The position numbers and the translations under genes are program-made. Below are positions 1 to 11,473 of a DNA stretch of 64,000 nucleotides, piece after piece. The number at the start of each line of letters is the position of its first letter. Positions within the stretch are counted from its first letter, which is position 1. The notes under the pieces are model-generated. The model saw only the letters and a list, made by a program, of their open reading frames with translations. It did not search any database and was not told where the DNA came from. The stretch is taken from positions 40,296,310-40,360,309 of the forward strand of contig OW203983.1 in NCBI GenBank assembly GCA_934047225.1, given 5' to 3'. The DNA is from Ypsolopha sequella (lineage: Eukaryota > Arthropoda > Insecta > Lepidoptera > Ypsolophidae).

Positions 1-661
1 CGTTTCACTCATTTTTGCACTAGCACGTGAAGGCATAATATCCAACATAAACAAATAATGCTTACAAAAGAAAAATATATTCTCGTTAGACGTCCTATGT
101 CCTACGTACTGCATCCCAGTCTCTTTGCCAACCAAGTATACTGAAAACACATAAGGTGTGATTCGGCTTCCGGACCCCAGGACCCCATTTACACCCTTGT
201 CACCCGTATTTGTTATTTTATATACTGATGTGTGAAGCTGCACAATCGTTCAGTTAGAAAACATCCCCTGTGTGTTGAAGCACACAGTCATTCTAATAAA
301 CTGGTTTATGTCAAACCGCCTGTGCTAAGAACATGCATAGTGTGAACTCAGTGTCTGCAGTCCACATGTAGTTTTAGCTGCACTTTTCTAAGTTTAAGAT
401 GAGCAGCAGATGTGTTAATTAAGGATGTTGAATGGGTTTACAGCATTACACAGGTTCCCTAGATTTGGTAGGGTAATATCATCATAGGTAGTCTATAAAC
501 TGATTGCACATTGGAATGATGGACAATACAAAATCTCTATTTTATGTTGGTTGCAAAGCTAAGATTCAGTTAGCAACTTGCCATATCATTGGCAACTAAT
601 ATTAAGGACATGGCACTTTAAAAATAGGGCAGGACATACTGAGAATAATACTAATTTATAC

Positions 662-1027
662 CTCTTTATTGTGATGCAGAATTTCATGGAGAGTATAGTT
701 AGCCCGTTGGCATTTCTCCCTGAATTGCTTGAATTTTTTAACATAAGCTGCACATTCATAACATAGGTATGCAGGAAGACCATTCCCTTTGCAGGTCTGG
801 AACATAAATCGGACCAAATTTTACTGACATTAACATAGACCGGGTAGTCTAAATTCAGTAAATACTGACGCAATAGGTATACCCAAACTAAAATAAAATA
901 AATGACAGAAATTATCTACCTTGAGGCCAGACACCAAGTTGAATTCTAATCGTAAGTTACACTCGTCCATTTTGTGTAATTTCACGGCCGTGCTCAGGCA
1001 TACAACACAAGCCTTTATAAACAACAT
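662..1027 (-). CDS. ZAD-type zinc finger protein, first two coding exons (partial)
   Basis: Probable DNA-binding regulator of the insect ZAD (zf-AD)/C2H2 family; the ZAD is a zinc-coordinating dimerisation module. Exon 1 (920-1027) starts at an ATG and encodes 36 aa with the first Cys pair (KACVVCLS) and LRLEFNLVSGLK. It ends at AAG before GTAGAT. Exon 2 (662-796) follows a TTCCAG acceptor and encodes 45 aa including GNGLPAYLCYECAAYVKKF, with the second Cys pair and the basic/aromatic helix usual for ZADs. It ends at GAG before GTATAA. Both junctions are phase 0 and join to the expected ZAD spacing. C2H2 fingers should follow in later exons. I found no convincing one in 1-661, so they probably lie beyond the left edge. 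Another acceptor for exon 2 (TCAG at about 833) gives an in-frame stop, so it was not used. Confidence 0.75.
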
Positions 1028-2310
1028 TTTCTGATTTATTTATCCGTACATTTTACCTAAAATTAGTAAAATAAAATTACAAAGAAATGCAACTCCACTC
1101 CCAAACACAAGCCTATTTAGTGCTATTTTTTTAATAATTTTATAGCTTTGGATCCAAGTCCTTTCAGCCTTACTTATTTTAACTTTAGATTTTCACTACA
1201 ATCATGAATGTATTTTAGCTACAATAAATAAACATTCTGGATTTGCCTCTGTAAGTCTTCAGCAGCGACGCACAGTAAGCTGAAATTGAATTTACGTAGA
1301 CTTAGGGATGCATAAAAAACAACTTTAGTTTTACGAGCCTAGGGTTACATCAGTCAGAAATTGTATTCATTTGACAGCATAAAACTTACGGTTTCAGGTA
1401 TGGTCATCAGATTAAGGTGATATATCGTCCGTGCAAAAGTCCCCGTTATTCCAGGTGGAGAGACCCGCAGTGCGAAAGGGATGGCATCGGGGAAAATTGT
1501 CAAAAAGTTGGTTTTTAATTAATATAAAATTAACTAGAATAACTATGAAAATTTTCATAACCAGTAATTTAGATATTGTGTAAACTCATCTAAATAAATA
1601 TTTTTGAAATCTGTATGCTATCCTAATTTGTTAGAATATAAAAAAAAGTGTAAATTTAGACATACAAAAGTGTAATTATTAATATTGTAATTTCAATAAT
1701 TATTTGTGAAATTCCTCCAATTGCGTTTCTGATGGTCCATAATCTAGAAAAAGGTCCCAAAATTATTTAACTTGGGACTTCTTTTGAACAGCAGATAAAT
1801 AACTTCAAAAAGTGTATATTTTGATGATATACCCCCTTAAGTAAAAGCTATCGTGGGTTAGTTGGTTATGTAAGTATGAAGAATAAACCAACCAGTACTT
1901 TGTTTATAGTGGCCTGAAGTTAGTTGCACAATCACTTTTGACCGCCTATTTTTCCCCACGATCTTTGACGTTTGTTGAGGGTCATGGCTTCCAAGTGTTC
2001 TGTGGTCATGACCAAGTAGTGGGTGTTTAGAGTGAAAAATATTAGTTTATTGTGATCTGATGACCGTACCCTTCAATTGTCAAACTGCTATACCCATAAG
2101 CAAGTTTCTTATACCATTCCACAACAGGAGAAAATATAATTTATATATACCTACCTATATATACTAGGATAATCGCGTAATCCCGCCGTCGTCGTATCTA
2201 TACTAAGATTGTTAACCCTAAATTGCACTACCTGTTCCTGTCACTTAGGATAATATAGCTACGGCAATCAGTCTCACTTAAGGTAGATGCGAAGGAACAA
2301 GTTCCCAAAT
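1028..2310. other. Gene-free stretch upstream of the ZAD gene
   Basis: No open coding pattern recognised. The stretch holds the likely promoter and 5' UTR of the minus-strand ZAD gene at its left end and AT-rich unique-looking DNA. A segment near 1975-2090 resembles 5815-5890 weakly, so it may be an old dispersed repeat. Confidence 0.4.
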
Positions 2311-5141
2311 AGCCCGTCCAATGAAAGAAAAATAGGAAAAATAACCCGTGTAAAAGCTAATTTTGGCACAGTTGTAGAAGAAGGTGTTTTAAACAACATA
2401 CTAAAAGTACTGATGGGTGGGGTTGAAGCTAAGGGGTGGAGGGGGGTGTAAACGTCCCTTTTTTCAGTTTCTCGTAAATAACTGGAAAACTGCGGCCTAC
2501 AGAAAAAAATAATGTATGACTAAAGTAATCTATATAAAATTTCCTATAAAAAAGTACTACACACTTTTTCGATAGGATCAATACTTAAGGAGATACAGAG
2601 GGAGGAAAACGGACAATAAAAAAAAAAACACATTTCTTTAAGTATATTACTAAAAATAAATTTCCTAATTATCTTCTAAATCTAAAATATCATCATCGTC
2701 AACGGTGTTTTCAATGAGGGCTCCGTTAGTGCATGAGCCGGAGCATACGCAACACCCGCAGCGCACCCCACACCCAGTCGTGCATCGGCAAAATTTGGTG
2801 TTGAGAATGGTGTCAGTTGCCAGAGGGTCGTTGGTTGTCACTGATTTTAGGATTCCATTGTCTCCTCTGGCCCAACCCCATTGGGTTGGTGGTGGGGGGT
2901 TGCCGAGCCATTGTTGTATTTGTAAGTAAAAAATAAGACCAACATAAGTATTTAGCTCAAATAGATATTTGTGACAAAACCGTATTCGACAATAGTACAA
3001 TTAAATAATAATATCTGAATAGTTACCTGTAGGTACACTCTGAACGAGTGCAGCTTCAAAGCTCCTCTGGTAGCAGGAAGAGTGGCCATATCAGATTTAG
3101 GCTTTGTCGATGCTCTCAAAAAAGCCAGAGTAGGGGTGTTTGCTGAGGTTTTGTTCCTGCGAAGGCGCCTGGTAAATCGCCAGGAATAGCTTCTTGCCAG
3201 CCTATTCAATATCTTCAGGTAATTTTGAGGGTTCAATAAAAATGTCTGAGATACTTTGGGTCAGGTCTGGCTTAGCTATGAACAGCTTAGCAATTCCCAG
3301 TTTGCTCTTTGCATAGATCGCCGATGTGGTTTCGCATCCGGAGAAGCTGTGGAGAAGGAGAATCGTCTTGGCGAATGGAAGCTGTTGCACTGAAAACAAT
3401 TTGGTGTCCACCTTCCCATGGTCTGGCATCATAAAGTACACGTTGGTATCTGGTAGAGTCAATCCTATGAGGAGGACTATGAAGTCCACATCCTCCCCAA
3501 TTATTGTAACAGTTGGATGTACAGCAGCTTTATCCAACACGCACCTCACAAATGTGCCATCAGCATCTCCTGTTGCAACAGTTGTGTCAATCCACGCCGC
3601 CGGCATTTTCTCGGTGAGAAACTGAATCAGTCTCGTTTTGTTCCTTTCATTGGCGAGAAAATGCTCCTGTTAAACTGTGATGACCGTGCTTTCGTTAAAG
3701 TTAATGTCAACCGAAGTTTTTGTCAGACCTCTTTGCTTCTGTTTCGCTCGTTTTGTGCTATTAACATCATTGTCGCCATCAAAAACCACCATACAATTTG
3801 AACCGTAATGTGTCTGTACGTATGCAATGTACTGATTGCAAATTGAAAAAATGCTGAAGGACGGTTTCCACTTCATGCGGTGCAGAAGAAAACCACCATC
3901 TACCACATTGGTGCTTCAAGTGAGATTGAAAGTTGCGTTATTCTCCACTGGCAAACATCGTAGAGGAATGGATTCTTCCCTTTTCGCATCCCACCCTCGA
4001 GGAACAGAGCCAGGGGGAATGGAGTTAATTCATAAGTCAAAAGCTTGAAATTAAAATTGTCAGAAGGTTAACAGTAATGCTATTTGCCATTGATTTTAAT
4101 ACTACTGCTACTGCTCATATGGTACTGCTCATACTGGCTAGTGACAAAAACACATTCCTTCTAGACTGCTTCATGTCACCGAATTTTCTGCCAATGAAAT
4201 GGGAGATGGTATTTGAACACTTCTCCAATCTTAGGTCTATCTCGTGAATCTCTCTGTTGGCGTGATAGCCGTAAAACAACGTGCTGTTCTCCACTTGCAA
4301 AAACCACTCCGGTGAACTCCTCCAATGACGTGCAGTACATTTGGCGAGTACAGAATCAGCTATTCCTCTCCCTCGCATCAGGCCACCTGATGGACCGCAT
4401 GAGAGTTTGTTCGATGACCATGTCCAAACAAATTCCAGCCCAAGGTGGGTTAATGGTGTAATACCTATTTTCGGAAAACTCTTTGTACACCTGTGGATGG
4501 CTGTTTTTAGGTGTATCATGTCTTGCACGTAGAGATGGGCAAATTTCACGTATTGAAAGTGCCCACTTGCATGGGAGAATGGGATCATTTGTTTTATTGT
4601 TTTACATACGCCAAGTGGCCGTCCCAATCAACGCAACGCTCAGAATCAATGAATTTCTTTATCAGGATAACCATATTGAAATACTGCACCCACAAAGCAG
4701 CGGTAAATCACATTTATTCAATATATTTAATTCAAAAATAGAAAAAGAATCTTAAATTGTGCATTTTGTACCCGATACAAAACGTTCCCCCTATTATTAC
4801 ATTTCTAATGTGTATAATTCATCACAATTAACTTCCCCTCCCCAATATCTCTTTAAATATTGATCCCAGCAAAAAAATGTATTTCACCTTTTTTGTAGAA
4901 AATTTAATGTTAATTAATTTGGCTTTGGGTCATTTTTTTCTATAGGCCACAGTTTTCGAGTGATTCACGCAAAACTGAAAAACGGGACCTTTACACCTCC
5001 CCCCACCCCTTAGCTCCACCTCCACCCATCAGTACTTTTAGTATGTCGTTCAAGATACCTTCCTCTACAACTGTGCCAAAATTAGCCTTTACACGAATTA
5101 TTTTGCCTATTCGGCCTTTTTTGGTCTTCGTTGGACGGGCT
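2311..5141 (-). mobile_element. DNA transposon-like element with ~300-bp inverted ends
   Basis: The segment 2311-2610 is repeated in inverted form at about 4825-5141, with only scattered mismatches. Shared blocks include AGCCCGTCCAA at the outer tip, TTTTGGCACAGTTGTAGA, ACTAAAAGTACTGATGGGTG and GGATCAATA near the inner end. Between the arms lies a decayed minus-strand gene for a PIN/FEN-like protein. Long inverted ends around one gene fit a cut-and-paste DNA transposon. No clean target-site duplication was found at the tips, so the exact ends are approximate. Confidence 0.75.
2665..4627 (-). pseudogene. Broken transposon-borne PIN/FEN-like protein with Cys-rich tail
   Basis: Read from high to low coordinates, blocks of one protein lie in different frames. 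4627-4115 has SGHFQYVKFAHLYVQDM and later GGLMRGRGIADS. 3906-3670 has VDGGFLLHR and CMVVFDGD. 3606-3202 has GDADGTFVRC, IIGEDVDFIVLL and SFSGCETTSAIY. 3236-2952 is a weak block. 3000-2665 has a WGW motif followed by a Cys-rich tail (FCRCTTGCGVRCGCCVC). The acidic motifs resemble PIN/FEN-type nuclease sites. To my knowledge the same order occurs in a multicopy, poorly characterised family of invertebrate genomes. Frame changes show the copy is dead. The nuclease assignment is inference; the inverted ends around it support a transposon origin. Confidence 0.7.
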
Positions 5142-6450
5142 AAAAGGCACAACTTACGATTGTTTTTCTTATCGCTCTTTTATGGTTCCGACCATATGAC
5201 CAATTATTTTTCAGACATAAAAACTGCAAAATTATGCATTCCGTCTAAGAGCTAGAGACCCGTGAGATACAGACAGATGGACAGTGGAGTAACATTATTG
5301 GGGCTTCGATCTGCCCTTTTGTTACGAAACCCTAAAAAGTATCAAATTATGATGATGAGTTATTACTAATAAAAAATAATAAAATAATTCTTGAATGAAG
5401 ATGATCACGAGATACATGCAAAAACAAATTGAATATGTTATGGAGATCGTAATAAGCCAATTAATTTTTACCTTAAAATTTACATAAACATGAAACATGT
5501 CGCCACGTAATCAATCTTTGTTCAAATGTGACGGATAAAAATGTCATGCCAATGCCGCATCGAGCAAAATTATAAAAGCGCCCATTGGCAACAGACCATC
5601 CACATCTCGTCAACGCCATCTGTCGAGTAATTTGGAACGAAGATTTTTTCTTTTTAAATGAGCTTTCAGAAAATCCCTCAATACCGTATAAATTTTCTTT
5701 ATACCTAGGTATATACGTTTTCCTTAGTCTTACGATTATTATATCTTTCGACGATTCAAAATTGACGCAGTTTCGAGCACGTGCAAATTTTTCGAATGAT
5801 TTCGACGTTTGTTGGTGTTTGTGACCGAGACCGAATCGTGGGCGTTTTTAAAGGAAAATAGTGGTTTGTAGTGATTTCGTTACCGCCCCCTGAGGCTACA
5901 AATTGTTGCCTGCATTTAAATAAATGTGCCCTCGTGCCTCTTACGGAAGATCACAAAATCTCGTCGCTATTTGTACGAGGAATCTCGTACGGGTGGCGGC
6001 CTTGGTTTTTACAGGCTTATTTATCGGCTTCATAGAGTTACTCCCTCTACGGTTCCATTCCATCCGTCATCATTTCTTTAAATACCTACCTATATTTAAA
6101 ACACAGTGGATAAGCTGTAAATTGACTGAAAATATGATTGTAAAAGTGATAAAACGATGTGTATATAACATAGAGAAGATTTTCCTCTATTGTACATATA
6201 AAAAGTGCTTACAAAGTGAAAACAATGAAAACGTTGGCTTAAAAGGACGTGCATCCAAAGCCGTATCACTAATAAAAAATAAAACACTTCCCAACAAACC
6301 CAATTTCCCATAATTTTCCCACATTTTCCATTTCCAGCCGGATTCCTTCAATAGTCAACTACGTCTACGAATACGAATTCGAGAGTTGAATTTTCCTCAA
6401 AATAACAGTTATTTACAGGGTTTAAAGCGAAACAAATAAGTGTTTCAATA
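5142..6450. other. Intergenic DNA and phosphatase 5' region
   Basis: Starts with a minus-orientation fragment of the GGTTCCGTACC-type repeat (about 5245-5335, with GACAGATGGACAG). AT-rich DNA with no recognisable gene follows. The end should contain the promoter and 5' UTR of the phosphatase whose ATG is at 6451. Open frames at 5585-5824 and 5924-6313 have no recognisable domain. Confidence 0.4.
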
Positions 6451-9400
6451 ATGGCCACCGAGAAGGCTTTATTTATTTGCCTTGGTAAATACCCAAGACC
6501 TAATTTGCTAACATCAAATTCATGATTATAAAAAAAGCTTGTAATCGTTTTCTTTTTGAATTACAGGCAATATTTGCCGTTCACCAATCGCCGAGGGAGT
6601 TTTCATGAAGACAGTTAAGGACTTAAATATCGGAGATCAATGGGAAATAGACAGCGCTGCTATTGGGGGCTGGCATGTTGGGAATCCGCCTGACTGGAGA
6701 GCACTGGATACTATGAAGAAACACGATGTTCCGTATAACAACACCGCGCGACAGGTACATATACTCCCCAGCATGGTTTTAGAGGCACGATGTTGAGTGT
6801 AAAGAAGTGATTTTTTCGGTCCATACAAAATTGTATGCTCAGATCCCCACTACATCGTTGCTCGTGCCTCTAAAACGGTGCCGGGGAGTGTATTCTATCA
6901 ACATGCTATTATTAAAAATAGAAACCAATATTGTTTTAACCCAATATTTGATAGGTGTAACAGGACTAACCTTATTTTAAACGTCCTGTCTTTGTCTTTT
7001 CAATACAATAAGAAAAAGACAGAACACTTTTAGTCCTGTCAAATTAGTTAAAATGTGTTACATCGAATCGACACAAATATCTGTCTTGGGAAAAGTTATA
7101 AAATAAATATGAGAGTGGTTTACCAAAAAGGGACCTCAAGGGAAAATAATTGATTTCGAGTAAATTGTGTTTAAGTTTGAAGTAGAAACAAGTTTGTGTA
7201 GCTGTTTGTAGTAAGGTGTAATTTCTACAAAACTTTCTCGGCTCACAAAAAAAAAACTATGGCACCTAAAAATAATGCTGTTTAGACCAAAACAAAGTTA
7301 AAAGACTAGATCCGAAATAAAAAAATAAAAAAAGAATACGTTTCCAATCCCTCCAGGTCCCTTTTTGGTCAACCACTCACATATATATTTATAAATGCTA
7401 TACCTTAATATTTCAGATTACCTCAAAAGATTTCAATTACTATGATTACATCTTTGGAATGGATAAAGAAAATATGAAGGACCTTGAAAGAAAGGCACCA
7501 AAAAACTGTAAAGCGAAACTCCTCATGTTTGGAGATTTTGATCCCAAAGGAGACAAGATAATCCGAGATCCTTATTATGTAAGTTTGAAATTATAATCCC
7601 CCCAAATTGCTAATGGGCTTGCTGTCATTTGTTTTCAGCCTCTTAGTGCCATTAGCATTGCTGTCCAGTATATTTTATTTTTTGTACCACCTATATATTT
7701 TGTCTCATAAAGTCTGTGATCCCAAGTTAGTGTCTCTCTTTCAGTAAATATTTTTATTACTTTTTAGGGTTCCGTTGTTACTAAAAGGTACAAAAGAAAC
7801 ATTTATGGTGAGACTACGTTGTCCGTCCGAGTCCGTCCCTCCATATGTCACAGCCTCATAACTTTAGCACCATTAAAGATGAAGACATGAAATTTGGCAC
7901 AAAAATAGCATTAATTTGACCACATATCACAGTGCAAAAACAAAATGAAAAATTTCACTGTTCAAAATATTTCCAAAGCAAAAGTGACAAAAATAAAAAA
8001 TATTATCCTAAAAATACAATATGGGTTATTAAAAAGCTAATTGAAAAATAAATGTGCTTTTACTATATTTACTAGCACTGGTTATGAGAAATCTTTAAAA
8101 AATCCCAAAAATATGTATGTCCCCCCCCCCTTATCTCAGAAACTGGTAGACCGAAAAATGTGAAAAAAAGTCAATTATAGATCATAACCGGTAAACTTTA
8201 GCGATTTAAAAACATTTAGCACAAATGAGAAATATAAAAAAGACGTATAATAAATTAAAGAAATATTTTATAAAAATACAATAAGGGTGTCAAATTGTAG
8301 GTATAAAAAAGCTGATTGTAAATATATATAGATTGTCTATATTTAATTGCATCTATTTCGAGAATGAAAAAACCATATATAAATTTATGCCCTCCCCCCT
8401 CTTATCTCTAAAACTGATGCACCGAAAAATATGAAAAAAATCATGGTAATAAAATATGTGTTTACGTAAAGATTACAGGAAAAATAAAGTGGTTGAGAAA
8501 TTCACGAAAAAAAAAGACAAAATTTAATTTATCATCCATAATACGGAACCCTAGGTATGCGAGTCTGACTCGTACGCGAGTCTGACACGGTTTTTTTCTC
8601 TGACCTTTTGTTCTTAAACAAACAACATTGTGAATATTTACACAAAGTCCCAACCCATTAGCAATTTGCGATGGTAGTCCATAATAACTTGCCTATAATA
8701 TTAATATTTTTTTCTACCCACTGTTTGTTCATTTTTTATAAATATTGAAATATTATATTTCGACTTCCTGTCCGCATTAGTTACATTAAAAATTAAATTA
8801 CATAATATAGGACCAGAGGGCCTATTATGTATCTTTAGCTGCCATTTGAACTGGGTGCCTATCACCAAAAACATAGATATACTATCGAATTCCGATTGTC
8901 TAAGGATATGTTCGCACTTGAAGTGACGACACAGTTCGTAAATAGTTCAATACCCACTAATAGCAATTTTAAAAGTTCTATTTTTAGCTATGTTTTTGAT
9001 GATAGGCACCTAGTCCAGTTGGCAACTAAAGATACAGAATAGAGGGGCTGCCCCCCTATTCACGTCACTTCAAGTGCGAAAATATCCTTCGGACATCGGA
9101 ATTCGATAGTATATCTATGTTTTTGATGATAGACACCCAGTCCAGAAGGCAACTAGAGATACACAATAGGCCCGCTGGTTGCTAGTTTGCTACCATTCTA
9201 AGTCATATTAACTATATTGATATTTTAATTTAGTTTAGTTTGTAACATCATTTATTTTTAGGAGCTTAGTTTGTTTAAGTTTTTAATATTTTATATTACA
9301 GGATTATTTAGTTCTAAATCTAAGTGTACCTACTTTACAAAATAAACTATTTGAATTTGAAACCTCGGTGGCGCAGTTGGTAACGCGCCTGTCATGTAAC

Positions 9401-10360
9401 GAGGAGGTTGCAGGTTCGAATCTTGGTCTGAGGATTTTTTTCAAATATTTGTTTACTTAAAATTTGTTTCTATTGATCTTATCTAGTTTGTAATGCACTC
9501 TAATAATAGTAATTCATTTGTTGATCCATAATGTTTTTGCTGAAAAAAGTACCTTGCTTGATAAACTCTACTTAAAATGAAAACTACACTTTGTACGGGC
9601 GTGGATTCAGGTTTTCGTTCAGGGGAGGTGATTTCTGTAAATCGGCTAATGAAGTGTTGATGACAGTCACAAAACTTTGAAACATATCAAAATTATGTCC
9701 TTCCTTCGTAGCTACAGTGCTACAAAGATCTTATGACGCGTGGATTGGTTGTGTCCAAAATCGGAACTAACGCCGCTACCATACTCCTTGTTTCACAGCT
9801 GCGCCCCCCTATCACTGTCATTCACGCGCCATCATCTCCTTGTAGCACTGTAGGGGGGAGGCAATCACCCCTATTGCCCCGCGCCCATTGCCCCCCAAAG
9901 ATTTCAAAAAGTAAAGATAGGCCCTTACCGTAGTATGACAGCACCAAAATGTTTTCACCTTTAAATGGGTGACGCTCACACGTTTGGAATCAGTGCTCAT
10001 CTGAACACAGTGGTAGTTGGACGTCTTAATGAATTTTTTCAAGAAAAGGGGTCTCAATTTAGCGTCGTGTGCATTTTTAAAGTGCACTAACATTTCAATA
10101 AATACGAATAAAGTCAAAAGTGTGACATTTCACAATCAAAACACATTCAAAATTAATACAATAGATTTTAGGTGCCAGGGCTCATCTAAACTTTTTTGAA
10201 ATCTTTGTTGCCCCCTCCCTTTGGATTATCCTCGATTATCCTAAAATAATCCAACAATGTTTTACAGGATAGTGACTCTGAAGGCTTTGAAAAATGTTAC
10301 CAGCAATCAGTTAGATGTTCAAAGGGATTTCTGGAATATTTGGAGAAAGAAGGAAAATAA
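6451..10360 (+). CDS. Acp1: Low-molecular-weight protein tyrosine phosphatase
   Basis: Cytosolic phosphatase that removes phosphate from tyrosine (acid phosphatase 1/primo family). Four coding exons: 6451-6484, 6567-6754, 7417-7578 and 10268-10360, all with GT-AG introns and frame kept, giving 158 aa, the normal family length. The P-loop is split by intron 1: CLG|NICRSPIAEGVF, with nucleophile Cys10 and Arg16 in the C-x5-R signature, followed by Ser17. Exon 3 ends with DPYY; Asp125 is the expected general acid and Tyr127/128 match the regulatory tyrosines of the family. Exon 4 encodes the C-terminal helix ending GFLEYLEKEGK. Introns 2 and 3 carry MITEs, a SINE and a LINE tail. All catalytic residues are present, so the gene looks functional. 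The symbol follows the vertebrate family name; Drosophila relatives are called primo. Confidence 0.95.
6763..6891. repeat. Palindromic MITE (~130 bp)
   Basis: The arm with CTCCCCAGCATGGTTTTAGA is repeated in inverse at the right end (CTCTAAAACGGTGCCGGGGAG), with GGCACGATGT/ACATCGTTGCTCGTGCC inside. It starts 8 bp after the donor site of phosphatase exon 2. Confidence 0.75.
6955..7075. repeat. Palindromic MITE, GACAGGACTAA family, copy 1
   Basis: Inverted arms contain ACAGGACTAACCTTATTTTA and its inverse, with a TTTGTCTTTTC core. Related copies are at 10921, 18511, 23205 and 62095. This copy lies in phosphatase intron 2. Confidence 0.75.
7766..8605 (+). repeat. GGTTCCGTACC-type lepidopteran dispersed repeat, long copy
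   Basis: Begins TTAGGGTTCCGTTGTTAC, has GTCCGTCC...CCATATGTCACAG near its left end and closes with TACGGAACCCTAGGTATGCG, CGCGAGTCTGACACGG. The same start and end are seen at 38408-39405 and 44458-44745. The copy contains an internal partial duplication around two poly-C tracts (about 8120 and 8390). It lies in phosphatase intron 3. Confidence 0.7.
8819..9171. repeat. Long-arm palindromic MITE
   Basis: Arms of about 110 bp (8819-8931 and 9058-9171) are inverse copies. They start GGCCTATTATGTATCTTTAG / end ACACAATAGGCC and share CATAGATATACTATCGAATT. An extra piece of the arm (TATGTTTTTGATGATAGGCA) lies in the middle. Confidence 0.8.
9200..9361 (+). repeat. LINE-like 3' tail
   Basis: AT-rich tail ending AAATAAACTATTTGAATTTG. 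The same ending is seen at about 40375-40412 (AAATAAACCATTTGTATTTG). This is the usual look of a 5'-truncated non-LTR retrotransposon 3' end; no coding part remains. Confidence 0.5.
9363..9510 (+). repeat. tRNA-derived SINE, copy 1
   Basis: tRNA-like head starting CCTCGGTGGCGCAGTTGG (A-box region) with B box GGTTCGAATC at 9413. A non-tRNA body follows, with CTAGTTTGTAATGCACTCTA. The same head plus body occurs at 48881. The shared body argues for a SINE rather than a working tRNA gene. Confidence 0.8.
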
Positions 10361-10545
10361 GGAGGATACTTTTGTTCTGAATCAATTGTTTTTTTTTGCA
10401 AATATTATGTTATCAATTAGTTCTTTTTAATTGAATGGTCATTGCATTTACGAAAATATGGCCGCGTTTATTAAATCTTTGCCACGTTTTCGGCTTGGCG
10501 GTTTTTTGATAAACACCCCTTATAGCTTACATGTTGACCAGCGGG

Positions 10546-10843
10546 CGTAGCATAGTGTTTAATCGCGCGCGACGCCACTAGTTGAATCACACGTGCGAGG
10601 AGCGTGACGTCTGTTTAATCGCAAAAACACGCTCCTCGCACTTGTAATTCAACTAAGTTGCGTCGCGCGCGATTAAAGACTATGCTACGACTGCAGCCCT
10701 CGTAGCACAGTTTTTAATCGCGCGCGATGCCAGTTAGTTGAATCACAGGTGCGAGGAGCGCGACACGATGTTTTACGTCACGTCACGCTCCTTGCACTTG
10801 TGATTCAACTAGTGGTTTCGCGCGCCATTAAACACTATGCTAC
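10546..10843. repeat. Two adjacent hairpin MITEs of one family
   Basis: 10546-10689 and 10700-10843 are each palindromic. Arms start GTAGCATAGTGTTTAATCGC / GTAGCACAGTTTTTAATCGC, then CGCGCGA, then GTTGAATCAC and GTGCGAGGAGCG, and return in inverse. The two units lie head to tail about 10 bp apart, just downstream of the phosphatase stop codon, so they may be in its 3' UTR or beyond. Confidence 0.8.
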
Positions 10844-10920
10844 CAGTGCAGGACTAGGGTCTCTACGATGATAATAAAGAAAACCACATCCAAATCCGTT
10901 GAGATGTTCTCGAGTTATTG

Positions 10921-11081
10921 GTGTCGATTCAGTATAACACGACTTAACTTATTTGACAGGACTAACCTTATTTTAAGCGTCCTGTCTTTGTCTTTTCGAT
11001 GCAGAAAAAAAAAGGCAGAACGCTTAAATTAAGTTTAGTCCTGCCAAGTAAGTTGTGTCGTGTTGCGCCGAATCGACACAA
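10921..11081. repeat. Palindromic MITE, GACAGGACTAA family, copy 2
   Basis: Complete copy: outer tips TGTCGATTC / GAATCGACA, inner arms TTATTTGACAGGACTAACC and inverse, core TTTGTCTTTTCGATGC. Confidence 0.8.
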
Positions 11082-11096
11082 ATAACCACAGACCAA

Positions 11097-11262
11097 TAAA
11101 GCCGATTCTGAAGCCTTTAATTTTAGTTTTAGAACTGTTAAAACTAATTTTTTTCTAAAGTAATTTAGCTTCTGCTCTTAATATTTAAGGATTATTCTGC
11201 AATGAAGCTAATTTAATTTGACTGCACAAAAACTTAAAATAAAATCTTCAGAATCGGCTGTT
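11097..11262. repeat. Palindromic MITE, TAAAGCCGATTCTGAAG family, copy 1
   Basis: Starts TAAAGCCGATTCTGAAG and ends CTTCAGAATCGGCTGTTA, with TTTTAGTTTTAG arms and AATTTAGCTTCT in the middle. Related copies are at 53075 and 57615 inside the transferrin gene. Confidence 0.8.
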
Positions 11263-11473
11263 ATGCCCATATAATTTGTTATCATATCTGTATATATTAT
11301 AAACATTTGTGATAGAAGATAAATGTGTTTACATAACATTATTTGTAAAAAAACTGAATAATAAATTATGGTTTATAATAACATTATTAGTTGTTTAATA
11401 AAGTATTTTATCTACACCCATACATAAGTTAATTACAACATCAAAAGCGGTTTCATAAGTAAGTACATGCCGT

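Noticed and set aside
5924..6313. 129-aa open frame upstream of the phosphatase
   Set aside because: No domain pattern, AT-driven composition, and no splice context; probably chance in the 5' flank.
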